A stretch of 64,000 nt of DNA from Desulfobaculum bizertense DSM 18034 (GCF_900167065.1 NZ_FUYA01000008.1:81818-145817); one strand, 5' to 3'; shown: positions 18,181-26,690, counted from the stretch's first letter. A program made the numbers and translations. The notes: generated by a model from the sequence alone, not told the origin.

Positions 18181-18852
18181 GTGCTGCCTCCAGTCTGCTG
18201 AAATGTTAAGACTTAGATGGAAAAAGAAGTTTAGCACACCGATACAAATGCGGCAATCAGGATGGCTGTCTTTAGTGCTGCGTTGGAGCACATGCGAAAA
18301 GACTGCAAATGTACAGAATTTGCACAAGTTTACTTTGAAAGAAAAGTGTGTGGATGAGTATGGAAAAGGAAGGAAGATGGACAATGCTCCCCCCGCCAAA
18401 GCGGGGGGACATTTTCTCTCTTTCCCGTGGAGGGGAGTCAAGTCCGTACACAGTTGCACCAAATGATGCCCGTGTATGAAAAAAATCGATGAAAAAAATG
18501 GACTCGACTTGCCCCCTTATAGAGGCATTCTAGCGGCTTGTAAATCAGAAGCACGGAGAAATTCCCCTCTCTCTCTGTGTCTCTTTTCACCTTGTTTTGT
18601 GTTGTGTGTCTTATGAGTATCTTTTCCTGATAGTCCGAGAAGCCTTGTCGCATAATGAATTGCGCTAAAAATTTGTCTTTCTTATTTAAAGACGCTGATT
18701 ATGCAGTTGTTGTCACTGTTAAATGTTTATTTCGTCTGTAGTGAGCGGGCGCTTTTCTTTTGAAAGTGCCTTGATTAGATAATCTAAATATGAGACATAT
18801 ACGTAATCATTGGTGAGGTATGGTGTTTATGTGGTGATGTGGGAACGGTCTT
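18181..18852. other. Intergenic region with a GC-rich hairpin and an AT-rich palindrome
   Basis: About 670 bases between divergent genes with no credible gene. It holds a perfect eight-base stem CCCCCCGC/GCGGGGGG at 18389-18396 and 18401-18408 (loop CAAA, then ACATTTTC), terminator-like on the plus strand although no plus-strand gene precedes it. Further right the sequence turns AT-rich, as expected for the promoter region of the regulator gene at 18901. Confidence 0.5.
18775..18787. promoter_or_regulatory. AT-rich palindrome upstream of the MucR-like gene
   Basis: TTAGAT-A-ATCTAA, a perfect 6+1+6 palindrome about 115 bases before the start codon. MucR/Ros proteins bind AT-rich sites with T-A steps and often repress their own genes, so this is a plausible operator; no binding evidence is available from the sequence. 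Confidence 0.35.
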
Positions 18853-18878
18853 CTTCGCAATGTGGGTTTTTTGCGAAG
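18853..18878 (+). promoter_or_regulatory. Leader hairpin of the MucR-like gene
   Basis: Eight-base arms CTTCGCAA (18853-18860) and TTGCGAAG (18871-18878) with a ten-base loop, ending ten bases before the AAGGAG ribosome site at 18889. Could modulate mRNA stability or translation. Confidence 0.4.
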
Positions 18879-18900
18879 CAGACGAAAAAGGAGACGTTAT

Positions 18901-19314
18901 ATGGACGATTATCTGAAAGAAGCGCTAGAGATTGTCAAAGCTCAGGCTAGTGTGAGAACCCTGACAGAAGATGAAATTACATCGATGGTGAGGAAACTCT
19001 CCGAAGGTATTCGGCAGTTCGCAGAAGGAAAGCCTGAACCAGAGGAAGCTCCCGTTCCGCCTGTTGACCCCAAAAAGGCCATCCGTGAAAAATCCATTAT
19101 CAATCTCGAAGACGGCAAGCCATATAAGATTTTGACGAAAAAAAACCTTGCTAAATACGGCATTACTCCAGATGAGTATCGTGAAAAGTGGGGCTACAAG
19201 AAAGGTACTCCCCTTATCTGCAAGGCCCTTCAGAGAGAACGCCGTAAGAAAATGAAAGACATGAAGCTTTGGGAAAAACGCAAGGAAGCACGAAAGAAAA
19301 AAGCAGAGAAATAA
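18901..19314 (+). CDS. MucR/Ros family regulator lacking zinc ligands
   Basis: A 137-residue protein with the MucR layout: N-terminal helical oligomerisation region (1-45), then the DNA-binding region IREKSIINLEDGKPYKILTK and KYGITPDEYREKWGYKKGTP, ending in a very basic tail (RERRKKMKDMKLWEKRKEA). In zinc-binding members the segment reads CLECGK...RHL..H; here the positions are N68, D71, N82 and Y86, so all four zinc ligands are gone while the flanking fold residues remain. Ros/MucR homologues without zinc are known and can still bind DNA. AAGGAG precedes the ATG; a hairpin and an AT palindrome lie upstream, consistent with autoregulation. Confidence 0.85.
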   Translation: MDDYLKEALEIVKAQASVRTLTEDEITSMVRKLSEGIRQFAEGKPEPEEAPVPPVDPKKAIREKSIINLEDGKPYKILTKKNLAKYGITPDEYREKWGYKKGTPLICKALQRERRKKMKDMKLWEKRKEARKKKAEK

Positions 19315-19361
19315 TTCTCTCTTTGTTTGAATGGGGATTGAGGTGCGGGCATGGTCTTTTT

Positions 19362-19840
19362 TTGGGGGCCAGCCCCCAAACCCCCGCGTAAGGGAATGAT
19401 TCCCTTACGTATCCTCATCGAGTTTAAAAGCCGTGCAAGCTTCGCTTGCACGGCTTTTAAACTTGGGGGAGAAGCCGAAAACAAAGTCTTCCTCCTCTGC
19501 GAGTTGCCACCATTTTCTTTCTGAACGCGAGCGTTCAGAAAGAAAGGGGTGAGGCGCAAAGAAAAGAACACACGCCCAGTTAATTAGGCCGAAAAAAAGG
19601 GGGCCGGATGAAGGGGAAAGCCAAAGGCATTCACTCATCCGGCCCCCTTTTTTTTCGGGCGAAATCGGGATTCCCAAGGGCCTCGTCCTTGGGCGGGGTC
19701 AAGGGGCAGCGCCCCTTGCAGAGCACGAGACAGAGTCTCGTAACCCACCCTCCCGGCGCCCCTTGCAGAGGTGCGGGGACAGAGTCCCCGCCCACCCTAG
19801 CGCCCCTTGCAGAGTACGAGACGGAGTCTCGTACCCCACC
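19362..19840 (+). repeat. Composite palindromic repeat, copy 2
   Basis: a: only TTGGGGGC/GCCCCCAA (19362-19379). b: 19388-19408. c, type II: perfect 20-base arms 19421-19440 and 19444-19463 around TTC, with sequence unrelated to type I. d: TTTCTTTCTGAACGC (19514-19528) with its complement (19531-19545). e, type alpha: about 23-bp stem starting CCGAAAAAAAGGGGG (19589-19611 with about 19635-19658). f: about 19673-19718. g: three tandem units each led by CGCCCCTTGCAG, with stems ACGAGAC/GTCTCGT (19725-19741), GCGGGGAC/GTCCCCGC (19773-19791) and TACGAGAC/GTCTCGTA (19815-19833). Lies between convergent genes. Confidence 0.93.
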
Positions 19841-19859
19841 CACCCCAAAAAACTTGCAG

Positions 19860-22800
19860 CTAGAGTTCGTGCTGGCGCAAGAGCTGAGGTGAAACGGCGT
19901 CCTTAGCGAGTTGGCAAAGGCGCTGATGATGGGTGAAAAAGATGACCTGCGTTTTTTCCGCGAGCTTGGCGAGTTCCTTGAGTGTTGCCTGCGAGCGCTG
20001 GTCGTCAAAGTGGACGAGAATATCGTCAACGATGAGTGGGACGGGCGGGTTCTGCTCAAGATAGTGCCAGAGCGCGGCGAGGCGCAGACTGAGAAAGAGC
20101 TGATCGCGAGTGCCGTCACTCATGGCGCTGACGTCGAGCAGATCGCCGGAGGCTCGGCGACCGGTGATAACGGGATCGCCGTCGGCGTTGATGTCCGCCT
20201 GAACTCCAGAAAATGCAGAGAGGGTGAGGCTCGCAAAAATTTCACTTGCCTTGTTGAGAACAGGTCCCTGATGCGTGCGGCGATATTCTTCGATTTCGTG
20301 TTGCAGGATGGACGAGGCGAGACTGAGCTTGATGTAGCGCTCAGCCTGTGCCTGAATCCGGGCGCGAGCCTGCTCAGCTTGCTCGGCAAGCTCGGCAGCC
20401 TGCGAGCCACCGTCAAAGGCGCGGCGTTTTTCTTTAAGTCCACCGAGTTCCTGCTCGCAATTGCTGCGCTGTGCTTCAAGCTCGGTGAGCTGATGCCCCA
20501 GCTCCAAAAGCTCTGTGTGAAGCTCGTCGTTGTTGGCGGAGAGCACGGCCGCAGTGAATTCGGCGGGATCGTCCGTTCCGCATTTTTCGGAGAACTGCTC
20601 TTCGACACCCTTGAGTTCAAGGGTGAGCTGTGCCTTTTGCAGACCTTTTTCAAGCGCCCCCTGGAGCTGCTCGGGCGAATCGACGCGGGCTTCTTCGCAA
20701 AATGCAGCTCGCTCGTCTCTCAGCTTCTGCACAGATTCATGACGCTCCTGCATGCTTAGCCCAAGCACTTTGAGCTGCTGAGAGGCATCTTCAATGGTCC
20801 GAAGCTGGTGCACAAGCTTCCCAAAATCCTTGAGGACGGCGTCAAAGCCGTTCCCCATATGCTGTGGCTCAGGGAAAAAACGCCGACAAAGCGCGCCAGC
20901 GGTGGCCACAAATTCCTTGCGTTGCTCATCCTGAGCAGAAAGCTTTGCCTTTGCATCCTGTAACTCGGCAAGTCGCCGCTCCAGATCTGTGTAATCCTCA
21001 AGCGCGGCAATGGCCTGCGCAGGCGTGCTGACAGGAGAAAGCCCAAGATGCGTGAGCGCGTCACTCCACTGTGCCGCGAGCGCCTCGCGCTGCGACTGAT
21101 CCTCTTTGAGAAGACGCGTCACCTTGCTCTGCTCCTGCTCAAGTTGCTGTATGCTGAGCTGAACGTGTTGCTGCTGATGCTCCCGTTCTTTGTTCTCGTT
21201 TAGGAGATTGTGGGCGAGGGAAAGGAGCGTGTCGAGATTGTCTGTGCTTCCCGGCTGAGAGCAGGACTCTACAGAGGAAAAACAGGCGCGAATTTCTTCT
21301 TTGAAGCGCGTGGCACGCTCAGAAATGCTTTGCTGAATGCGCAGCTGTTCCTGCACATCAGCATAAAGCTGCGAGAGGTTGCCAAGATGCTTGAGCCAGT
21401 CCTGCATCTCTGCGGGAGAGAGCGGGGTAAAGGGGCAGTGCTCCCAGAGGGCATTCCAGGCACGGGCTTCAAGAATCTGCTGATCCTGCTGCTGGGTAAG
21501 ACGGGCAAGAATTTCTTCTTCCTGCTTGGTCAGCAGGGTGATTTCGCGATCAAGCGCGGCTTTTTGAGACACAAGATCTGCATGCTCAAAGCGGCGGTCT
21601 GCCATCTCGTCCGTGCGCAAAAGCTGCTGCTCAAATCCCGAGGCGAGAGGTGTGCTTTCTTCGGGAGAGAGTGGTGCGCTGTGATCGAGCGCAGAGCGGA
21701 TACGCTGCCAGCTTTGGTCTCGCTCGGTGCGGGCCTGCTGAAGATCGGCACTATCTGGAGTTTTACCTTCCCCCTGTAACTCAGCCAGACGATGCTTCTT
21801 GTTGGTAATATTCTCGGTCACCTGATGGAGACGGTCGTTGAGCTTGTCCGATTCTGTGCTGTGCTGCTCCTGAATCTTGTGATGCTGCTGAATCTGCTCC
21901 GGGAGTGGAAGGGTGAGCTGGAATAGCTCGGCGGGGTCGCTCCCAGCCCAGAGGGGCAGGCGCTGTAATTCTTCTTCAAAACGCTGCTCTTTGCTTTTCA
22001 GGCGAAGCGTGGCGTCCTGATACTGCTGAACCAGATTGCCCTGACAGCTTGCGGCCTCAACACTTGCGGCCAAGGCACCAAGAGAGAAGGGCTGGGGCAG
22101 AGCTTTTGCAGACTGGAGCGCCGCATCCCGACGCATGGTGATTTCGTTCAGGTCGCTTTGGGTCTTTTCGATGCGGGCATCAAGCTCGGTAAGCTTTCCT
22201 CCCAGCTCGTGAATGCGTACCCGGTCCTGACGATTGGGGCAGAGGGCGCGTGCTTCATCCAGCGATGCAGAACTGCCAAGACGGGAAAGCATCTCCTGCG
22301 CACTGCGAGTGCTGTGCTCCTGCTGTGCCGCGAGGCGGGGGCGCTCTTCTTCGGCGGCAACAAGGCGCTGCCTGCGCTCATCAAGATTCAAAATATATTG
22401 CGATTCAGCCAAAAGCTCATCCGGAGTATTCACGGCAGAACGCAGAGCGAGAAGCCTGTCCTGTTCTTTGTGCTGCTCGGCAAGGCTCCGTTCCTCGGAG
22501 GCGAGGGCAATGCGATTGGTGGCAAGGTTTTCCCGAAAGGCTTCGGAAAGCGAAGGAACTTCGGCAAGAGGCGCAAGCTCAGCGTGCAGGCGCTGGCGGT
22601 CCTGTACGGTCTTGAGGGCGGAGCTGATGCGTTCAAGACGATTGCGGTTTTTGCGCAACTCCCGGAGCTTCTCCGTGACACGCTCTTTCTGGGTGCTGAT
22701 GTCCTGAATCTGCCGCTCAATGTCGAGCACGTCCTGCGGTTTTGTGGACTGCTCCCGAAGCTGTTTCTTCAGGTCGCGGAGAGCCTTGAGCGAGCTGTTG

Positions 22801-23345
22801 AGCTGTGGGTTTTTGCCGTTGCGCTTGTAGAGGTCTTCCTGATCGTTTTTGAGCTTTTCCACGATGTTTCGCAGGCCAGAAATGCCTGAACCTGCGGCAA
22901 AAAGGCTTTGGCCAAGTCCACCACCAGAAAGCAGAAGTTCTTCGCCGCCCTCGGAAAGAGTTTTGAAGTCGAGACCAAACAGCGCACGGAAAGTCTCTGG
23001 CGTCAGCCCGCCGAGCATCTCTGCAAAGCGCTCGTCCTGAACTGGAGAGTTTTCTTCATCCAGCAGGCTGTTTTTGCGAGCCTTTTTTCTGGAAAAAATA
23101 TGGTTCGCTCCGGTTTCGTCCGTAAGCGTCGCCTCAATACGTAGCTTTGTGTTGGGGTGCAGAAAGTTGTCCGTGGTGATGTGCGGAAAGCCAAAAAGGA
23201 AATTTTCAATGGCTCGAAGCGCAGAGCTTTTGCCTGCTTCGTTCGGGCCGTATACAACGTGCAGGCCAAAGCTGTCGTGGCTCAGGTCAAGTGCGTGGTC
23301 CGTGAAGGGACCGTATGCGAGGAGGTTCAGTTTCTGAAATTTCAT
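19860..23345 (-). CDS. YhaN-type SbcC-like AAA ATPase
   Basis: A 1161-residue SMC-like ATPase partner of the adjacent nuclease. The N-terminal ABC head holds the Walker A GPNEAGKSS at about 34-42 and the YhaN-typical segment FRALFGLDFKTLSEGGEELL; a long coiled-coil rich in E, Q, L and R occupies roughly 170-1020; the C-terminal head has the ABC signature-like SAMSDGTRDQLFLSLRLAAL and Walker B PLIVDDILVHFDD. In this family the pair processes DNA ends in repair, much as SbcCD or Rad50-Mre11. Its ATG overlaps the yhaO stop (ATGA). The stop lies about 20 bases from repeat copy 2, which occupies the place of a terminator. Confidence 0.92.
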   Translation of the reverse strand: MKFQKLNLLAYGPFTDHALDLSHDSFGLHVVYGPNEAGKSSALRAIENFLFGFPHITTDNFLHPNTKLRIEATLTDETGANHIFSRKKARKNSLLDEENSPVQDERFAEMLGGLTPETFRALFGLDFKTLSEGGEELLLSGGGLGQSLFAAGSGISGLRNIVEKLKNDQEDLYKRNGKNPQLNSSLKALRDLKKQLREQSTKPQDVLDIERQIQDISTQKERVTEKLRELRKNRNRLERISSALKTVQDRQRLHAELAPLAEVPSLSEAFRENLATNRIALASEERSLAEQHKEQDRLLALRSAVNTPDELLAESQYILNLDERRQRLVAAEEERPRLAAQQEHSTRSAQEMLSRLGSSASLDEARALCPNRQDRVRIHELGGKLTELDARIEKTQSDLNEITMRRDAALQSAKALPQPFSLGALAASVEAASCQGNLVQQYQDATLRLKSKEQRFEEELQRLPLWAGSDPAELFQLTLPLPEQIQQHHKIQEQHSTESDKLNDRLHQVTENITNKKHRLAELQGEGKTPDSADLQQARTERDQSWQRIRSALDHSAPLSPEESTPLASGFEQQLLRTDEMADRRFEHADLVSQKAALDREITLLTKQEEEILARLTQQQDQQILEARAWNALWEHCPFTPLSPAEMQDWLKHLGNLSQLYADVQEQLRIQQSISERATRFKEEIRACFSSVESCSQPGSTDNLDTLLSLAHNLLNENKEREHQQQHVQLSIQQLEQEQSKVTRLLKEDQSQREALAAQWSDALTHLGLSPVSTPAQAIAALEDYTDLERRLAELQDAKAKLSAQDEQRKEFVATAGALCRRFFPEPQHMGNGFDAVLKDFGKLVHQLRTIEDASQQLKVLGLSMQERHESVQKLRDERAAFCEEARVDSPEQLQGALEKGLQKAQLTLELKGVEEQFSEKCGTDDPAEFTAAVLSANNDELHTELLELGHQLTELEAQRSNCEQELGGLKEKRRAFDGGSQAAELAEQAEQARARIQAQAERYIKLSLASSILQHEIEEYRRTHQGPVLNKASEIFASLTLSAFSGVQADINADGDPVITGRRASGDLLDVSAMSDGTRDQLFLSLRLAALWHYLEQNPPVPLIVDDILVHFDDQRSQATLKELAKLAEKTQVIFFTHHQRLCQLAKDAVSPQLLRQHEL

Positions 23346-24601
23346 GCCTCGGACTCCTTGGCAGAAGCGATGAAGGGAACAAGCAGGTCTTGGACGTCAG
23401 CAAGCAGTGCGGCGCGTTCGGCTGGGTCTTCTATGTCTGGGACGGGAATACCTTCGGCCTTGAGCTTGTCGAGCAGGTTTTGCACATCCGGGTTGAGTTC
23501 GGGGAGCTGGTCAGCATCCTCGCGCGCGGCTTCAAGCGTTCTGAGCAGTGCGCCTTGCGGGGTTGGAGCATCGCGCAGGGCATCAAGATCAACCGGGGCG
23601 TGGGTTTTGAGTTTGACCTTTTCCAGCCAGACCTGCTCAAAGGCCGTGTCCATGACTTTTGCACGCAGGGCATTGAGCAGCGCGTGTTCATCGCGCATGA
23701 GTTCGGCATGGGCCGGGCAGGTGCCGGTGATGAAGACACGGACCGCAAGAAGGCGGTCTTCGGCATTGTCGATTTCCGGAAGCAGCATGTCTCCGAGGCG
23801 TTCGCAAATTTCGTCACTGTTGGCGGCGTCTGTGGCATCGAGTTCGACCTGTGCCCAGCGCATGACATCCAGCGGGATAAAGCTGTGCGAAACCTCTCCG
23901 CTTTCGTCGACGTCGACGCGAACGCAGCCTTTGGCTCCTGTTTCGTGAATGTGGCGTCCCTGTAGGGTGCCGCAAAAAAGCACCGGAGGTTCGGCGTTCA
24001 GTTCCTTGTAGTCATGGACGTGACCCAAGGCCCAGTACTGGTAGCCCATGCTTTTGAGATCATGCAGAGTACAGGGCGCGTAGTTGGCGTGACCTTCTGC
24101 ACCACCAAGAGCAGTATGCAGCAGACCAATGTTGAAGCGGCCGGGAATGGCAGGGGGGTAGTTGCGGACAATGTTTTCCGTAACGGCCTGCTTGGGGAAG
24201 CTTTGGCCGTGGACCGTGACGCCCAGCTCCCCAATGTCAAAGGACTCTGGTTTTCGCGATGACAGAACCCGAACATTGTCTGGCAGGTGGAGTTTTTTAC
24301 TGATGATGCTCTGGGCATCGTGATTGCCGTGGATCATGACCACGCGCGTCCCCGCGTCGCGGAGCCTGACCATCTGTTTCGCAAAAAAGAGTCCTGTCTG
24401 GTAGTCCTTCCATTCGCCATCGTACACATCACCAGAGATGACAAGAAGCGGAATGGCTTCGCTAATACTATAGTCGACAAGGTTTTCGAGTGCGCGGCGT
24501 GATGCGTTGCGGATAGCGTCCACAGGAGCGCCTTCGTAGCGCTCAAGACCTCGAAGCGGGCTGTCGAGGTGAATGTCTGCGGCGTGAATAAAGCTGAGCA
24601 T
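23342..24601 (-). CDS. YhaO-type SbcD-like metallophosphoesterase (DNA repair exonuclease)
   Basis: A 419-residue Mre11/SbcD-like nuclease. The calcineurin-like metal motifs appear in order: FIHAADIHLD (D-x-H), VISGDVYDG (GD), VMIHGNHDAQ (GNHD), LLHTALGG and ALGHVHDY (GHxH). A C-terminal region of about 170 residues would bind the coiled-coil ATPase. The ATG at 24601 is chosen because homology starts at MLSFIHAADIH; the frame stays open to 24784, but that extension runs through the terminator of a separate RNA gene. The ribosome site is weak (GGGAAAA). It is the first gene of the yhaO-yhaN operon. Confidence 0.92.
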   Translation of the reverse strand: MLSFIHAADIHLDSPLRGLERYEGAPVDAIRNASRRALENLVDYSISEAIPLLVISGDVYDGEWKDYQTGLFFAKQMVRLRDAGTRVVMIHGNHDAQSIISKKLHLPDNVRVLSSRKPESFDIGELGVTVHGQSFPKQAVTENIVRNYPPAIPGRFNIGLLHTALGGAEGHANYAPCTLHDLKSMGYQYWALGHVHDYKELNAEPPVLFCGTLQGRHIHETGAKGCVRVDVDESGEVSHSFIPLDVMRWAQVELDATDAANSDEICERLGDMLLPEIDNAEDRLLAVRVFITGTCPAHAELMRDEHALLNALRAKVMDTAFEQVWLEKVKLKTHAPVDLDALRDAPTPQGALLRTLEAAREDADQLPELNPDVQNLLDKLKAEGIPVPDIEDPAERAALLADVQDLLVPFIASAKESEA

Positions 24602-24727
24602 TATGTTTTCCCGGTTTCCGTTGCAGAGACGTGTCCTTGAAATGTGGTACACGAAAAGCGGGCCAGAATCCACATGGAGCCTGCGCCCTTCGTGGCTGGA
24701 CGCGTGTGCCGGGCGTGAATTTTGGGC

Positions 24728-24753
24728 AAAAAAAAACAGCGAATCATCGCTGT
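24728..24753 (-). terminator. Terminator of the candidate RNA gene
   Basis: On the minus strand ACAGCGA-TGAT-TCGCTGT (24736-24753) followed directly by nine T (24728-24736). A near-ideal intrinsic terminator, about 130 bases before the yhaO start. Confidence 0.92.
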
Positions 24754-24967
24754 CTACAGAACAAAAAAGAACCCGCCGTTTCATGCGCTATGCTGGTGCT
24801 CCAGCGGTCCTCGGACCAGTCACATGCTGTCAGTCCGGCGGGTAACCTTGCGCGGCAGGGTTCCGAAAGGGCGTCTCAGTACGCCTGTTATGGGCTTTGT
24901 CCTCGTGTCGCACATACCCTCCGGTGAAGTTCTTGGTCCTTGTATGCTATCAGGATTGCTCCTGTCG
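24728..24967 (-). ncRNA. Candidate structured non-coding RNA, unrecognised family
   Basis: A minus-strand transcript of about 240 bases bounded by a TTGACA promoter and a textbook terminator. Stems seen from its 5' end: CAGGA-GCAA-TCCTG with a GNRA loop (24951-24964); GGCGT/ACGCC (24870-24885); then a multibranch domain closed by CCCGCCG/CGGCGGG (24836-24842 with 24772-24778), an inner CATGTG/CGCATG helix (24821-24826 with 24782-24787) and two hairpins, GGTCC/GGACC (24806-24817) and GCTGG/CCAGC (24792-24805). No coding frame fits. It does not show the conserved signatures of SRP RNA, RNase P RNA, tmRNA or 6S RNA. It could be a free small RNA or, less likely, the leader of yhaO. Confidence 0.65.
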
Positions 24968-24974
24968 TACATCT

Positions 24975-25003
24975 ATAACTAAGACCTCTTTTCCCGATGT
25001 CAA
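24975..25003 (-). promoter_or_regulatory. Promoter of the candidate RNA gene
   Basis: On the minus strand a perfect TTGACA (24998-25003), 17 bases, then AGTTAT (24975-24980); TATAGA overlaps three bases further. The predicted start is near 24967. The htpG promoter has the same arrangement with AGTTAG. Confidence 0.6.
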
Positions 25004-25032
25004 TTATTCCCTGCAAAAAAAGATGCTGGACG

Positions 25033-25067
25033 AAAAAAAGACGGGAACTCCCTGGAGAGTCCCCGTC
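25033..25067 (-). terminator. Terminator of the arsR-permease operon
   Basis: On the minus strand GACGGGGACTC and GAGTTCCCGTC pair with a short loop and are followed by seven T. Ten bases after the permease stop. Confidence 0.93.
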
Positions 25068-25076
25068 CGAACGTGC

Positions 25077-26204
25077 TTAGTGTACATGTTTTTTTCTGAG
25101 GCTTCGGAACACAAGAGCTAGAAGTACAACAACGCAGACAATACTGAATGGCGTGACTTCATCGATATGTGTTTCGCGCACCCACGAGGTTATGTCCATT
25201 CCCAGTGATGCGTAAATTTTGTTGGTGAGCCAGCCAAGTCCCAGTGAGCATATGGCAATGGACCCAAGGTAAATACTGACGGCTTTTTTGCCGAGCACTC
25301 GCGAGACAACAGCGATAGTTGCGGCATTTGTTGCAGGCCCCGCCAGCAGGAAGACGAGTGCTGCTCCCGGTGACAGGCCTTTGAGTGCAAGTGACGCTGC
25401 GATGGGAGTGGACGCAGTGGCGCAGACATAGAGTGGAACGCCAAAGACGAGCATGACAAGCAGAGATGTCCATTCGCCGCCGAGCATTTCTGTAAAGAAG
25501 CCATCAGGAATAAGTGCTCCAATCAGGCCCGCGACGAGGATGCCGCCCAGCAGCCAAACGCCGATATCAGAGAGCATTTCGCCAAATGCGAATTCCATTC
25601 CCCCCTTAAAGCGTTTGGCGAGCGGTGTGCTTTTCATCTCTTCGGTGGTGCTATGGCAGCCGCAGCCAGAGCTGCATCCGCATCCTGCGTCAGAATCGGA
25701 GCACGAGCAGTTGTCGTGGCTGTCATGGGTATGGGGCGCAGGCTTTTCCGCCATTGGGAAAATAGTTTCAAAGGCTGGCGCCTCGCTCTTTTTTTCCGGG
25801 ATGACATTCGCAAGCAGGCCTGCGACAGAGGCTGTCACAAAGGCTGCCAGCGGACGCATAATGGTCATGACAGGGTCAAGCAGTGCCCATGTTACCGCGA
25901 TGGAATCGGCCCCGGTTTCTGGCGTTGAAATCAGGAACGCCGTTGTTGCACCTCGGCTTGCACCCTGTTTTCTGAGTCCCGTTGCTGCGGGGATAACACC
26001 ACAGGAGCACAGCGGAAGCGGAACGCCAAGTATCGAAGCCTTGAACACTGAACTCCAGGATTCTTTGCCAAGGTGGCGCACAACAAAGTCGTCAGGGACA
26101 AAGGTCTTTACCAGCGCCGCAACAAAGAATCCGAGCAGGACGTATGGCGCGGATTCGTTCAGTATTACCCAGGTGTCATGAGCAAATGTTGTTAGAAAAG
26201 CCAT
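25077..26204 (-). CDS. SO_0444/YraQ-type metal efflux permease
   Basis: A 375-residue membrane protein of the UPF0718/SO_0444 family, predicted Cu/Zn efflux. Eight or more hydrophobic helices in two halves, each with the family's proline/cysteine motif: PLPLCSCGVIPAATGL in the first and VPLYVCATASTPIAASL in the second. Between them, about residues 150-190, is a soluble loop extremely rich in His, Asp and Cys (HTHDSHDNCSCSDSDAGCGC), a likely metal-collecting element. It overlaps by 13 bases the gene for a CadC/SmtB-like sensor, so metal-induced expression of export is the natural reading. Which metal is exported cannot be decided from sequence. Confidence 0.9.
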   Translation of the reverse strand: MAFLTTFAHDTWVILNESAPYVLLGFFVAALVKTFVPDDFVVRHLGKESWSSVFKASILGVPLPLCSCGVIPAATGLRKQGASRGATTAFLISTPETGADSIAVTWALLDPVMTIMRPLAAFVTASVAGLLANVIPEKKSEAPAFETIFPMAEKPAPHTHDSHDNCSCSDSDAGCGCSSGCGCHSTTEEMKSTPLAKRFKGGMEFAFGEMLSDIGVWLLGGILVAGLIGALIPDGFFTEMLGGEWTSLLVMLVFGVPLYVCATASTPIAASLALKGLSPGAALVFLLAGPATNAATIAVVSRVLGKKAVSIYLGSIAICSLGLGWLTNKIYASLGMDITSWVRETHIDEVTPFSIVCVVVLLALVFRSLRKKHVH

Positions 26205-26587
26205 TCAGAGTCATTCCTCCGTGTCGTGCTGTTGCGCTCTTCCATGACATGGGACAGGCCCTGGTCAAAGAGGTGGCGTACGTGGTTATCATCAAGTGTA
26301 TAGAAAACGGATTTACCCGCCCTTCTGTTTTTTATGAGCTTGGCGTGTCGCAGCAGGCGGAGCTGGTGAGATACCGCCGACGAACTCATTTCAAGGATGT
26401 TTGCGATGTCGCACACGCACAGCTCCTGCACTGAAAGTGCGTACAGGATTCGAGCACGCGTTGGATCGCCCAGTGCCTTGAACAGGTTCGCTAGCCCTTC
26501 AAACGTCTCCGCTTCAGGCATTTTTTTCGCGACGTGCGCCACGACGTCATCGTGTACACAGAATACTTCGCATTCGTCTTTCGACAT
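26192..26587 (-). CDS. ArsR/SmtB family metal-sensing repressor
   Basis: A 131-residue winged-helix repressor. The core runs from FKALGDPTRARILYAL through the metal site ELCVCDIANIL (the CadC-type CVC box in helix 3) to the recognition helix SSSAVSHQLRLLRHAKLI and the wing RRAGKSVFYTL. Extra Cys/His residues sit in the N-terminal arm (CEVFCVHDDVVAHV), as in CadC-type sensors of Cd, Pb or Zn. AAAGGA precedes the ATG. A 32-base palindrome starts 15 bases upstream of the start codon and is the obvious operator. The gene overlaps its target permease. Confidence 0.93.
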   Translation of the reverse strand: MSKDECEVFCVHDDVVAHVAKKMPEAETFEGLANLFKALGDPTRARILYALSVQELCVCDIANILEMSSSAVSHQLRLLRHAKLIKNRRAGKSVFYTLDDNHVRHLFDQGLSHVMEERNSTTRRNDSEWLF

Positions 26588-26601
26588 GTGTTTGTCCTTT
26601 G

Positions 26602-26633
26602 ATGAACATGTGAACAGTTGTTCATATGTTCAT
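26602..26633. promoter_or_regulatory. Operator for the ArsR-type repressor
   Basis: Inverted repeat of 15-base arms, ATGAACATGTGAACA (26602-26616) and TGTTCATATGTTCAT (26619-26633), 14 of 15 positions complementary, two-base spacer. The nested ATGAACA units match the tandem half-sites typical of SmtB/CadC-type operators. Confidence 0.8.
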
Positions 26634-26690
26634 TATGGAGGGTTTTCTGAACTGTCAAGTCGTGGCTGGCAGGTGAGGAAAATGAGGACT

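Noticed and set aside
24602-24784. Longer N-terminus for YhaO
   Set aside because: The extension would be encoded across the terminator of the RNA gene and shows no similarity to the nuclease family.
24728-24967. RNA as 6S, SRP, RNase P or tmRNA
   Set aside because: The GGAAG/AGCA loop of SRP, the GAGGAAAGTCC core of RNase P, the tRNA-like ends of tmRNA and the end-to-end pairing of 6S are not found.
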